From positions 1-26,497 of the forward strand of contig CAZDET010000064.1 in NCBI GenBank assembly GCA_964504335.1: a stretch of 26,497 nucleotides of DNA, read 5' to 3'. Positions 1-7,905 of this stretch are shown here, piece by piece (position 1 is the stretch's first letter; every line of letters starts with the position of its first letter). Made by a program: the position numbers and the translations under genes. Below the pieces are notes generated by a model. The model saw only the letters and a program-made list of their open reading frames with translations. It was not told the DNA's origin and made no database searches. This stretch comes from CAZDET01 sp964504335 (GTDB lineage: Bacteria; Bacteroidota; Bacteroidia; Chitinophagales; Saprospiraceae).

Positions 1-159
1 GAAAAAGTGGGCTATTTTGTGAGAACGGCTGCCGCTGGGGCAGCTATTGGATGGTCCAATAAAGATACGCGCTTAGCGCCTAACAAGCAAGCCCTGATTA
101 GCCCAAACGCCAAAAACTTCCCTACCGACCATTTTGATGCATTTGCCCTAATTGCTTAA
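1..159 (+). CDS. 3' end of an unrecognised protein (partial, 52 codons visible)
   Basis: Frame 1 is open from the first base to a TAA at 157-159 and gives 52 residues; the start lies outside the window. The end of the protein reads NFPTDHFDAFALIA. I do not recognise the family. A T/S-D-H-F motif close to the C-terminus is reminiscent of the endonuclease/exonuclease/phosphatase fold, whose last catalytic histidine sits in an S-D-H motif, but that is a weak resemblance. The last codons and the stop lie in an octamer repeat array that runs on to the stop codon of the convergent gene. Coding status is inferred from the open frame and plausible composition only. Confidence 0.5.
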   Translation, partial: EKVGYFVRTAAAGAAIGWSNKDTRLAPNKQALISPNAKNFPTDHFDAFALIA

Positions 160-214
160 TTGTCTAATTGACAAATTATTACATTGCCTCATTGCTTAAT
201 TGACCAATGAATTA
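151..214. repeat. Degenerate 8-base tandem array between two convergent stop codons
   Basis: Eight consecutive octamers start at 151, 159, 167, 175, 183, 191, 199 and 207. Six of them begin ATTG, for example ATTGCTTA twice, ATTGTCTA, ATTGACAA, ATTGCCTC and ATTGACCA; ATTATTAC and ATGAATTA are degenerate copies. The array starts inside the last codons of the plus-strand gene (stop 157-159) and ends on the stop codon of the minus-strand gene (212-214), so it makes up the whole intergenic region. The function is unknown; similar 8-base arrays occur at 6986 and 7896. Confidence 0.8.
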
Positions 215-865
215 CTCTTTCTTCTTATTCTTCTTAAAGTCTCCCCGTTTCCAGGCGTCGAAGAATTGCTTCCAGGCTATGGGGCTGAAGATATTCATGG
301 GGGGGCGCTGGCCGATGTAATAGTACTCGCGCGATTGTTGGCGCAAGTAATAGCTGGCGTTTTCGGGACCATCGCGGGGCACGACGCGGCGGAGCTGATC
401 GAGCGTTTCGGAGGCTAGGTTTTCGGCGGCGCGCTCGCGGAGTTCCGGCGTCACATCCATAGCGAGGAATTCGAGGCGAAAGTGATCGCGGCTTGGCCAG
501 GGAAAGACGACGGTTTCCGGTAGGTTGTACGTGTCTTGCGTCATGAGTTGGACGAGCGAGTAGCGGTTGTCTTCCAGGTCGGTTGGGATGACAAATTCTA
601 CGGTTTGATAACCGACGGCCGAGAAGACGACGGTATCGCCCGCTTCGACGACGATGGAGAAAAAGCCGTTGAAGTCGGAATAGGTACCTCTTCCCTTACT
701 CTGTACGAGGATGTTGGTATAGGGCACCGGAATGAGCTCATCGGTGCTGCCGTCGAGGACCATACCGGAAAACTGGACGAGCTGTTGCTCCTCGGTGGTA
801 TCCTGTGCCTGCAGAAAGGCGGCTGTGCCTAAGATGAGCGCGAAAAAAAGAATAAACTGCTTCAT
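212..865 (-). CDS. Secreted CarboxypepD_reg-like domain protein
   Basis: A 217-residue protein with a clear signal peptide (MKQFILFFALILGTAAFLQAQ), so it is exported. Residues of about 32-112 match the carboxypeptidase regulatory-like beta-sandwich (CarboxypepD_reg-like): a VQFSGMVLDGS opening strand, then LIPVPYTNILV, then G-T-Y-S-D-F-N-G-F-F-S and VVFSAVGYQTVEF. This domain is common in Bacteroidota secreted proteins and at the N-terminus of SusC-type receptors, but no receptor barrel follows here. The remaining ~100 residues have no recognised domain and end in a lysine-rich tail. The gene follows lon on the same strand after a 96-base gap that holds an 8-base inverted repeat. The precise role is unknown; a periplasmic or outer-membrane-associated role is inferred. 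Confidence 0.8.
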   Translation of the reverse strand: MKQFILFFALILGTAAFLQAQDTTEEQQLVQFSGMVLDGSTDELIPVPYTNILVQSKGRGTYSDFNGFFSIVVEAGDTVVFSAVGYQTVEFVIPTDLEDNRYSLVQLMTQDTYNLPETVVFPWPSRDHFRLEFLAMDVTPELRERAAENLASETLDQLRRVVPRDGPENASYYLRQQSREYYYIGQRPPMNIFSPIAWKQFFDAWKRGDFKKNKKKE

Positions 866-888
866 AACGCAAATTCGTCTACTGACCG

Positions 889-912
889 TTGCTTATAAGA
901 CCACATAAGCAA
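889..912 (-). promoter_or_regulatory. 8-base perfect inverted repeat in the lon / CarboxypepD_reg gap
   Basis: TTGCTTAT (889-896) and ATAAGCAA (905-912) form a perfect 8-base inverted repeat around an 8-base spacer. It lies in the 96-base gap downstream of lon and upstream of the CarboxypepD_reg-like gene. It could be an mRNA hairpin that separates the expression of the two genes, or a protein-binding site. No U-run follows on the minus strand, so it is not a classic terminator. Confidence 0.35.
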
Positions 913-961
913 GCAGAAGGTTTGTCGTTCCGCCGAATAATACGCCATTTCGTTGGGTCGA

Positions 962-3367
962 TCAGGCTTCCAGGGCGTGCTCGAGCACCTGGTTCATATC
1001 GTTGACGTAGTGGAAGGCAAGCCCCTCGATATATTCAGGTTTGATCTCCTGCACGTGCCGTTGGTTTTCTTCGCAGAGGACGATCTCCTGCATGCCGGCT
1101 CGACGGGCGGCGAGGATCTTTTCCTTGATACCTCCAACGGGCAGCACTCTTCCGCGCAGGGTGATTTCACCGGTCATCGCCAGGTAGGGTTTTACCGGGC
1201 GATCTGTAAAGACGCTGCAGATGGCCGTCAGCATGGTGACTCCTGCACTGGGTCCGTCTTTGGGGATTGCTCCTTCCGGCACGTGGAGGTGCAGGTCGAT
1301 GTTTTCGAGTTTATTCTGAGGGATGCCGAACTTTTCGCTATTGGCTTTGATGAAGCTGAGCGCGGTGGTAGCGGATTCCTTCATGACGTCGCCGAGATTA
1401 CCCGTCAGGGTAAGTTTGCCGCTGCCTTTGTTCAGACTGGCCTCCACGAAGAGGATGTCGCCACCGACGGCGGTCCAGGCGAGGCCAACGGCCACGCCGG
1501 GTACGTCAACGCGTTGGTAGCGATCGAGGGCAAATTTTTTCGGGCCGAGTATATCGGGAAGCATGCTGGTTTTGATTGTCACCGATTCGGCCTCTTCCAT
1601 GGCGATCTGCTTGGCGGTATTGCGCATGATGGCCGCAATCTGGCGATCGAGCTCCCGCACGCCGCTTTCGCGGGTGTATCCTTCGATGACGCTTTTCAGC
1701 ACTTTGGGGCGCAGCTTCACCTGCCCCGGCTTCAGGCCGTGGTTTTCCCGTTGTTTGGGCACCAGGTGCCGCTTTGCGATTTCGAGCTTTTCCTCGCTGC
1801 TGTACCCACTGATTTCGATCACTTCCATCCGGTCGAGCAGGGCTGGCTGGATGGAATTCATGCTGTTGGCCGTGGCGATGAAGAGCACCCGGCTCAGGTC
1901 GTATTCCAGTTCGAGGTAGTTGTCGTAAAAGGTTTCGTTCTGCTCGGGGTCCAACACTTCGAGCAGGGCGGAGCTGGGGTCGCCGCGGTAGTCGTTGCCG
2001 ACCTTGTCGATCTCGTCGAGGATAAATACGGGGTTGCCCGCCCCGACGCGCTTCATGGCCTGGATAATTCGGCCGGGCATTGCGCCGATGTAGGTCTTGC
2101 GGTGCCCGCGGATCTCACTTTCGTCGTGCAATCCACCGAGCGACATGCGAACGAACTTGCGTCCCAGGGCGCGGGCCACCGAACGTCCCAACGAGGTCTT
2201 TCCCACTCCGGGAGGCCCCACCAGGCAAAGAATGGGAGACTTCAGATCGTCTTTGAGTTTCAGCACGGCCAGGTGTTCCAGGATGCGATCCTTTACTTTT
2301 TCGAGCCCGAAGTGATCTTTGTCCAGGATGGTCTGTACGCGTTTGAGGTTGAAATTATCCTTGGTGTAGTGTTTCCAGGGAAGATCGAGCAGCAATTCGA
2401 GATAGGTAAGTTGAATGCTGTACTCGGCCACTTGCGGGTTCATGCGCCGCAGTCGTTCGATTTCGCGATCGAAGGACTCCCGGACCTTTTCGGACCATTG
2501 CTTGGTATCCGCTCGTTCGATCAGGGTGTTGATTTCTTCCTCCTGGGGGTTGTTGCCCAGTTCTTCCTGAATGGTTTTCAGTTGTTGATTGAGGAAGTAA
2601 TCGCGCTGCTGCTTTTCGATATCTCCCCGGACGCGATTTTCGATCTGATCCTTCAACTCGAGGATTTGTAGCTCTGTGTTGAGCTGCCGCATGAGCAATT
2701 CAGCCTTTGCCTGCAGATTATCGATTTCGAGTATCTGCTGCTTGATCTCGATCTTGCTACTGAGGTTGGAGGCGATGAAATTGAGCAGGAAACTCGGACT
2801 GTCGATATTGCGCAGGATGACTGCCGCCTCGGAGGGGATATTCGGGCTGAGTTCTACGATTTGCTTAGCCTGATCCTGGATGGAGGAGATGAGGGCTTCG
2901 AACTCGAGCTTGCGCTTGGGGTGCTCGTAGTCCAGCAATTCGATGCGGCCTTCCATGTGGGGGTCTTCGTGGACCATTTCCTCCAGGGAAAAGCGCCGCC
3001 GCCCCTGTAGGATGGCGGTCATAGTACCGTCGGGCATCTTCAACAGCTTGAGGATGCGCGCCACGGTCCCTACCGCGTAGAGATCTCCGGTATCGGGTTC
3101 TTCGACCGACACATCGCGCTGCGCCACTACGGCGATAATGCGGTCGTTTTCGTAGGCTTTATTAATAGCCTTAATCGACTTATCGCGACCTACGGTAATG
3201 GGAATGACGATATTTGGGAAAAGCACTGTATTCTTGAGCGCTAATACCGGTAGTATCTCGTTGAACGTTTCCTCACTAAAGCTGTCGTCTTCCTCCTCCA
3301 TGGAAATGAGGGGCAAAAATTCCGCCTCCTCTTCGAATCCACGGTGGGCGAGCAAATCCTCGAACAT
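962..3367 (-). CDS. lon: ATP-dependent serine protease Lon
   Basis: An 801-residue LonA-type protease that degrades misfolded and regulatory proteins in the cytoplasm as a ring hexamer. The order is: an acidic N-terminal extension (about 1-38); the Lon substrate-binding domain beginning at LPVLALKNTVLFPNIVIPITVG (about 39-240); a coiled-coil helical section; the AAA+ module with Walker A GPPGVGKT (384-391) and Walker B VFILDEID (447-454); then the protease domain. The catalytic dyad is visible: Ser707 in KDGPSAG and Lys750 in GGIKEK, spaced 43 residues apart as in E. coli Lon (S679/K722). Length is normal for the family. It lies 203 bases downstream of parE on the same strand, with its own candidate control region between them. 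Confidence 0.98.
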   Translation of the reverse strand: MFEDLLAHRGFEEEAEFLPLISMEEEDDSFSEETFNEILPVLALKNTVLFPNIVIPITVGRDKSIKAINKAYENDRIIAVVAQRDVSVEEPDTGDLYAVGTVARILKLLKMPDGTMTAILQGRRRFSLEEMVHEDPHMEGRIELLDYEHPKRKLEFEALISSIQDQAKQIVELSPNIPSEAAVILRNIDSPSFLLNFIASNLSSKIEIKQQILEIDNLQAKAELLMRQLNTELQILELKDQIENRVRGDIEKQQRDYFLNQQLKTIQEELGNNPQEEEINTLIERADTKQWSEKVRESFDREIERLRRMNPQVAEYSIQLTYLELLLDLPWKHYTKDNFNLKRVQTILDKDHFGLEKVKDRILEHLAVLKLKDDLKSPILCLVGPPGVGKTSLGRSVARALGRKFVRMSLGGLHDESEIRGHRKTYIGAMPGRIIQAMKRVGAGNPVFILDEIDKVGNDYRGDPSSALLEVLDPEQNETFYDNYLELEYDLSRVLFIATANSMNSIQPALLDRMEVIEISGYSSEEKLEIAKRHLVPKQRENHGLKPGQVKLRPKVLKSVIEGYTRESGVRELDRQIAAIMRNTAKQIAMEEAESVTIKTSMLPDILGPKKFALDRYQRVDVPGVAVGLAWTAVGGDILFVEASLNKGSGKLTLTGNLGDVMKESATTALSFIKANSEKFGIPQNKLENIDLHLHVPEGAIPKDGPSAGVTMLTAICSVFTDRPVKPYLAMTGEITLRGRVLPVGGIKEKILAARRAGMQEIVLCEENQRHVQEIKPEYIEGLAFHYVNDMNQVLEHALEA

Positions 3368-3440
3368 ATAGTTTATCTGTTATTCTGGCAGCTATTGCAC
3401 CTCAATAGGCTGATCGTTTACTACTACAACCATCGTGCCA

Positions 3441-3456
3441 TCTATATAAATATAGA
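3441..3456 (-). promoter_or_regulatory. 16-base AT-rich palindrome upstream of lon
   Basis: TCTATAT and ATATAGA flank a two-base AA spacer, a perfect 7+7 inverted repeat about 75 bases upstream of the lon start in the 203-base parE-lon gap. On the minus strand it also contains TATATTTA, one base off the Bacteroidota -7 element TAnnTTTG, but I see no good -33 TTTG at the right distance. It is a candidate operator or promoter core for lon, which is stress-regulated in many bacteria. This is inference only. Confidence 0.35.
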
Positions 3457-3570
3457 GAAATCATGACGAACCTGCGGGAATTATCCGCTAAAGTACCAGC
3501 CTAAACGCCTTGCAGGATGATATGTGAGGTGCTGTGGTGTGCCTAAAGCAGTAGATGGTCGTAGAAAAGC

Positions 3571-5466
3571 CTAAGATACTTCTATTTCTGGTTCTACTCC
3601 AATGACTTCGGCGAGGGCTTCATCTTTTTCTACGCGGAGGTTGTCGATGATGAAGTCCTGCCGGGCGGGGGTATTTTTGCCCATGTAGTATTGCAGCACT
3701 TGCTGGATGTTGGTGTCTTCATTCAGGTCGACGGGTTCGAGCCGCATATCTTCACTGATGAAGTCCTTGAATTCGTTGGGCGAGATCTCACCCAGCCCCT
3801 TGAACCGGGTAATCTCCGGCTTGCCACGCAGTTTACTGATGGCTTCCTGCTTTTCGGTATTGTTGTAGCAATAGAACGTCTTCTGCTTGTCGCGCACGCG
3901 GAAGAGGGGTGTTTCGAGAATGTACAAGTGCCGGTGCCGGACGAGGTCGGGGAAGAACTGCAAGAAGAACGTAAGCAACAGCAATCGAATGTGCATCCCG
4001 TCTACGTCGGCATCCGTGGCAATAACGACCCGGTTGTAGCGCAGCTCGTCGAGGCCGTCTTCGATTTGCAGGGCGTGTTGCAGGAGGTTGAATTCCTCGT
4101 TTTCGTACACCACTTTTTTGGTCAGTCCGAAGGTGTTGAGCGGCTTGCCGCGCAGGCTGAATACGGCCTGGGTCTGCACGTCGCGGGCTTTAGTAATCGA
4201 TCCGCTGGCAGAATCGCCCTCGGTGATAAAGATGGTGGTAGCCAGACGAGTCTCTTCCGGGGTTTTGCGGTTGCTATCGCTGAAGTGCGCTCGGCAATCG
4301 CGCAGTTTCTTGTTGTGCAGGTTGGCTTTTTTGGCCCGTTGGTTGGCCAGCTTTTTGATGCCCGCAATTTCCTTGCGCTCCCGCTCCGACTGTTTGATGC
4401 GCTTCTCGAGGGCCTGGGCGACGGCCTCGTTTCGGTGGAGCCAATTGTCGAGTTCCTTACCGACGAAATTGCGCATGAACGTCTGGATCGTCGGGCCGGC
4501 GGGCCCCATGTCTGAGGAACCGAGCTTGGTTTTGGTCTGAGATTCGAAGACGGGTTCTTCTACTTTGATGCTGATCGCAGCGATAATACTGGCCAGGATA
4601 TCGCGGCGGTCGTAGTTTTTATTGAAGTGCTTCTGAACTGTATCTACGACGGCCTGGCGAAAGGCAATGAGGTGGGTGCCACCCTGGGTGGTGTACTGAC
4701 CATTGACAAAGGAGTGAATGTTCTCCCCGTACTGGTTGCCGTGCGTGAGGGCGATTTCGACATCCTCTCCTTTGAGGTGAATGATGGGATAGCGCAATTG
4801 CTCGGCATTGGTCTTGCGGGTCAGGAGGTCGAGCAGCCCGTGCTTGCTAACCAGGGTCTGGCCGTTGAACTTGATGCGCAGGCCCGCATTGAGGTAGGCG
4901 TAATTCCAGAGCTGGTTTTCGACCAGCTCCGGCCGGTAGCGAAACTTCTTGAAAATTTGGGGGTCGGGTTGGAACTCGACCAGGGTCCCGTTTTCGCTAT
5001 CCGTTTTCCGCAGGCGATGATCTTTTTGTAGTTCTCCGCGTTCAAAATCCGCCGTTTTTGCTTTTCCATCGCGCACGGATTCCACCCTGAAATTCGTCGA
5101 TAACGCATTCACGGCCTTAGTACCGACACCGTTGAGCCCTACGGATTTTTTGAAGGCTTTCGAGTCGTATTTGCCGCCCGTATTGATTTTAGAGACGCAA
5201 TCGATGACCTTACCCAACGGAATGCCCCGCCCGTAATCCCGAACCCGAACGAGCCCATCGGCAATTTCGATCTCGATCTGCCGACCGTGCCCCATGACGT
5301 ATTCGTCGATGGAGTTGTCGATTACCTCCTTCAGAAGTACGTAAATACCGTCTTCGGGAGCCGAACCATCACCTAATTTACCGATATACATACCGGGGCG
5401 CATGCGAATGTGCTCCTTCCAGTCGAGCGAGCGAATGTTTTCCTCGGTGTATTTTATTTGAGCCAT
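3571..5466 (-). CDS. parE: DNA topoisomerase IV subunit B (ParE-type)
   Basis: A 631-residue type IIA topoisomerase ATPase subunit; with ParC it decatenates daughter chromosomes. The GHKL ATPase fold shows EVIDNSIDE (47-55), DYGRGIP (77-83) and GLNGVGTK (110-117). The transducer and the TOPRIM domain follow, with TEGDSASG (415-422) and the metal motif DADVDG (485-490). The C-terminus carries YYMGKNTPARQDFIIDNLR, typical of ParE. SLRGKPLN after the TOPRIM motif also favours ParE over GyrB in Bacteroidota. The frame is open to an ATG at 5553, but MAQIKYTEENIRSLDWKEHI at 5466 matches the usual ParE N-terminus. A promoter at 5496-5527 lies inside that longer frame, so 5466 is chosen. No parC is adjacent. 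Confidence 0.95.
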   Translation of the reverse strand: MAQIKYTEENIRSLDWKEHIRMRPGMYIGKLGDGSAPEDGIYVLLKEVIDNSIDEYVMGHGRQIEIEIADGLVRVRDYGRGIPLGKVIDCVSKINTGGKYDSKAFKKSVGLNGVGTKAVNALSTNFRVESVRDGKAKTADFERGELQKDHRLRKTDSENGTLVEFQPDPQIFKKFRYRPELVENQLWNYAYLNAGLRIKFNGQTLVSKHGLLDLLTRKTNAEQLRYPIIHLKGEDVEIALTHGNQYGENIHSFVNGQYTTQGGTHLIAFRQAVVDTVQKHFNKNYDRRDILASIIAAISIKVEEPVFESQTKTKLGSSDMGPAGPTIQTFMRNFVGKELDNWLHRNEAVAQALEKRIKQSERERKEIAGIKKLANQRAKKANLHNKKLRDCRAHFSDSNRKTPEETRLATTIFITEGDSASGSITKARDVQTQAVFSLRGKPLNTFGLTKKVVYENEEFNLLQHALQIEDGLDELRYNRVVIATDADVDGMHIRLLLLTFFLQFFPDLVRHRHLYILETPLFRVRDKQKTFYCYNNTEKQEAISKLRGKPEITRFKGLGEISPNEFKDFISEDMRLEPVDLNEDTNIQQVLQYYMGKNTPARQDFIIDNLRVEKDEALAEVIGVEPEIEVS

Positions 5467-5495
5467 CAATTGATCAATTGCCTTCTTATAACGTA

Positions 5496-5527
5496 CAAAT
5501 ATACGAGGAATTGGCAGTGTAAACAAA
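5496..5527 (-). promoter_or_regulatory. Bacteroidota-type promoter for parE
   Basis: Read on the minus strand, TTTG (5527-5524) is followed by a 20-base spacer and TATATTTG (5503-5496). This is a full match to the Bacteroidota primary sigma consensus (-33 TTTG, -7 TAnnTTTG, spacing about 19-21). Initiation would fall near 5489 and give a 5' leader of roughly 23 bases before the ATG at 5466, with an AGAAGG sequence within it. It is the clearest promoter in the window, and it rules against the upstream alternative parE start at 5553. Confidence 0.8.
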
Positions 5528-5563
5528 CGTTTTGTTCGCCCGGCATAAAACAATTTGTTCTAA

Positions 5564-6073
5564 ATGAAAAACAACCGTCCCATCCTCCGACATCCGGGCC
5601 TGCAGCCACTCTGGCAGGGGGTGCGGCGCGAATGGCGAATGAAGGTGGTTTGTTTTAGCCTGATGGCGATCGTCGGTGCGGGGATCATGTGGTATTGCCG
5701 TGGCCGCTCCCTCTTTTTTTTCGGCTGCGGCTTATTGCTGTTGCTGTGGGGCGGTTGGTTATTAAACCGCCTCCTTCGCAAGCCCCCGGATGAGCAACGA
5801 CTCGTGTCGATTCTGAAGTATCAACCGGATTGTGTGGTCTGGGTCTACGGAATCATTACTGAGCGCATGCCCTTTGGGCTCCGCCTGCTGCCCAGCGCCA
5901 CGCTCTATTTCAAGCTGGACACCGGTGAAGAATTGAGTGTGGGCGTATCCCAGCACAAGATCAAGCTCGTCAGTCGCATTCTCAACCGCGTACTGCCCCA
6001 CGCCACTTTCGGCTACACACCCGACCGTGCGCGCCAATTCGAACTGGATCCGACCAGTTTGCGCCGTTCCTAG
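5564..6073 (+). CDS. Small two-TM membrane protein of unknown function
   Basis: A 169-residue protein. Two hydrophobic segments lie close together (about 26-45 and 49-68, the second with the run GLLLLLWGGWLL), flanked by basic residues, so a helical hairpin in the inner membrane is likely. The ~100-residue C-terminal part is soluble and mixed alpha/beta (for example YQPDCVVWVYGIITERMPFG and ATLYFKLDTGEELSVGVSQ). I do not recognise the family. The start 97 bases from the divergent parE start is the first ATG after a stop. The lipoprotein gene follows after 57 bases on the same strand, so the two may be co-transcribed. The context does not suggest a function. Confidence 0.75.
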   Translation: MKNNRPILRHPGLQPLWQGVRREWRMKVVCFSLMAIVGAGIMWYCRGRSLFFFGCGLLLLLWGGWLLNRLLRKPPDEQRLVSILKYQPDCVVWVYGIITERMPFGLRLLPSATLYFKLDTGEELSVGVSQHKIKLVSRILNRVLPHATFGYTPDRARQFELDPTSLRRS

Positions 6074-6130
6074 ACCAAAAAGATTGGCCATCCAGGAGTA
6101 CTCCCCTATTTTGCCGACCAAAAACGAGCA

Positions 6131-6985
6131 ATGGCCACTTACAACTATCTCCTGCTCCTGATCAGCTGTTTGCTCTGGAGTTGTTCAGAACCATCGCCCC
6201 CCTCCTCCTCCGACGCACTTCCGGAAAGCCGGCTGGCGGAGCGGCCCGATTTTGGCGGTGTATATCAACAAGCCACCCATCCCGACCGCGCCCTATCCCT
6301 GCGACCGGTAGGAGACGACTCCTTCCTGCTGCAACTCTCCGTGCGCGAAGGGCAGGGCTGTGAGGTAACCGACACGCTCCAGTGGAACGGCAACCAACTA
6401 CAGAATGCCTCAGGGAGCCTGCTCCTGGAGCGCCGGGAAGGAGCGCTGTACCTAACGGAAGCAGGCAACCAACCAGTACAGACGAGCTGCGGCACGGGGC
6501 TCACCGGAGACTACGCTCCGCTCGGTGCGATCCGGCCCCATATTCCCTCCGGATACGTGTATCCCACTCCCGATCTGTGGATTCCTGCCGACGAACAAGA
6601 GGCACTGCGCGATCGGGGCGCGACCTTCCACACGGAAATCCTCACCAGTGGAGACTACGACGGCGACGACCGGCGCGATTACGCCCTCATCGCGGTGGAT
6701 ACCGCCGGGGGACGCTTGCAAGTCTATGCCTTTCACGGGATCTCGGGCAGCTACGAAAGCTTTGAAGTGTACAGCTTAGGAGCCCTGTCCAAAACGGCTA
6801 CGGCTCCGCAATACATCCGGGCGGGGTTGGATACCCGCGGACCGGGATTGCAAGCCGGCTACCAGGGCGGCACTCCGCTGGACCTGGCCAACGATGGCAT
6901 TATTATCAAGTTTTACGACCAGGTGCGGTATCTGTTTTACTGGCAGGGAGGGGAGTATGTGCAGTTTTTGTTGCCGGAGGAGTGA
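6131..6985 (+). CDS. Lipoprotein with an FG-GAP/VCBS-like calcium loop
   Basis: A 284-residue predicted lipoprotein. The signal peptide ends in the lipobox LWSC with Cys18 as the lipid-modified residue; a serine/proline-rich linker follows. The C-terminal half carries SGDYDGDDRRDYALIAVD (about 173-190), a D-x-D-G-D-x-x-x-D loop of the kind found in FG-GAP/VCBS beta-propeller repeats that bind calcium. Only one clear copy is seen, so a full propeller is not supported. Four cysteines besides Cys18 occur in the mature region or signal (Cys77 and Cys120 could pair). It sits 57 bases after the two-TM gene. Its role at the cell envelope is unknown. Confidence 0.75.
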   Translation: MATYNYLLLLISCLLWSCSEPSPPSSSDALPESRLAERPDFGGVYQQATHPDRALSLRPVGDDSFLLQLSVREGQGCEVTDTLQWNGNQLQNASGSLLLERREGALYLTEAGNQPVQTSCGTGLTGDYAPLGAIRPHIPSGYVYPTPDLWIPADEQEALRDRGATFHTEILTSGDYDGDDRRDYALIAVDTAGGRLQVYAFHGISGSYESFEVYSLGALSKTATAPQYIRAGLDTRGPGLQAGYQGGTPLDLANDGIIIKFYDQVRYLFYWQGGEYVQFLLPEE

Positions 6986-7017
6986 TTGGTCTTTTGGTCT
7001 TTTGGTACTTTGGTTGC
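6986..7017. repeat. 8-base tandem array immediately after a stop codon
   Basis: Four octamers follow directly after the lipoprotein stop (6983-6985): TTGGTCTT (6986), TTGGTCTT (6994), TTGGTACT (7002) and TTGGTTGC (7010), with a fading fifth copy to about 7025. Period and position relative to the stop match the arrays at 151 and 7896. The 13-base string GTCTTTTGGTACT in this array recurs exactly at 18409-18421, again at a stop codon. Function is unknown. Confidence 0.75.
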
Positions 7018-7080
7018 AATTTGGTTTTTCCGGCAGATATCGGATCCTACGATTGATTGTGGTTTATTATTGAAAATACT

Positions 7081-7905
7081 ATGTATCAGACCCTCATCCA
7101 GCCTGTTGAATTGATGGCCCAACTGCACCGGGAGGACTGGTGCGTCATTGATTGCCGTTTTGATTTGGCCGACTCGGAGGCTGGGCGGCTTGCCTACCGC
7201 GAAGCACATATTGCCGGGGCGGTGTACGCCCATCTGAACGAAGACCTATCGGCTCCTGTCGTGCCGGGGCAAACGGGGCGCCACCCGCTTCCGGCGCCGG
7301 AGGTGGCGGCTGCAACTTTCCGAAGGTTGGGAGTGCGGCAGGGGGCGCAGGTAGTTGCCTACGACGACAAAGGCGGAGCCATCGCCGCGCGTGCCTGGTG
7401 GATGCTCCGCTGGCTCGGCCACGAGCGCGTGGCGGTGTTAGACGGTGGGTGGAATAGCTGGACGCAAATGGGACTCTCCATCGCATCGGGTACGCCGTCG
7501 GTAGAGCCGGGCGATTTTGTTGCTCGCCCCCACCCGGAATGGATAGCCGACCGCGCATTGGTAGAGCGCATTCGTCAGGATTCCGACCACGCTCTGGTCG
7601 ACTCTCGCACCGCCGAACGCTACCGCGGTGAATACGAGCCGATCGACCCCATTGCCGGCCATATTCCCGGAGCCATCAACCTGCCCTTTCCCGACAATCT
7701 GGAGGACCGGCGTTTCCGAAGCACCAATCAACTAAACGAACGCTTTGCCCAGGCCCTCGGTGACACGCCTGCCGAGCGGACCGTGTTTTACTGCGGGTCG
7801 GGCGTCACGGCCTGCCATAATATTCTTGCGCACGCACACGCGGGGCGGGGAATGGCGCGGTTGTATCCGGGGTCTTGGAGTGAGTGGATTAATGGGATGT
7901 GCTGA
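7081..7905 (+). CDS. Two-domain rhodanese sulfurtransferase (thiosulfate / 3-mercaptopyruvate type)
   Basis: A 274-residue protein with two tandem rhodanese domains, an inactive N-terminal one (about 5-130) and a catalytic C-terminal one (about 150-270). It moves a sulfane sulfur from thiosulfate or 3-mercaptopyruvate to a thiophilic acceptor via a cysteine persulfide. The active-site loop is CGSGVTAC with Cys238 as nucleophile. CGSGVTA is closer to bacterial mercaptopyruvate sulfurtransferases (SseA type) than to CRKGVT-type rhodaneses, but substrate cannot be settled from sequence. GHIPGAINLPF marks the start of the second domain. The ATG at 7081 gives the normal N-terminus; an in-frame TTG at 7057 adds only 8 unlikely residues. 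The last two codons and the stop lie inside an octamer repeat. Confidence 0.92.
   Translation: MYQTLIQPVELMAQLHREDWCVIDCRFDLADSEAGRLAYREAHIAGAVYAHLNEDLSAPVVPGQTGRHPLPAPEVAAATFRRLGVRQGAQVVAYDDKGGAIAARAWWMLRWLGHERVAVLDGGWNSWTQMGLSIASGTPSVEPGDFVARPHPEWIADRALVERIRQDSDHALVDSRTAERYRGEYEPIDPIAGHIPGAINLPFPDNLEDRRFRSTNQLNERFAQALGDTPAERTVFYCGSGVTACHNILAHAHAGRGMARLYPGSWSEWINGMC

Noticed and set aside
953..2671. 572-residue open frame antisense to lon
   Set aside because: It is a shadow of the high-GC lon coding strand; the translation has no domain and lon is certain on the opposite strand.
3691..4515. 274-residue open frame antisense to parE
   Set aside because: Shadow of the parE codon pattern; composition is low in recognisable motifs and no start context exists.
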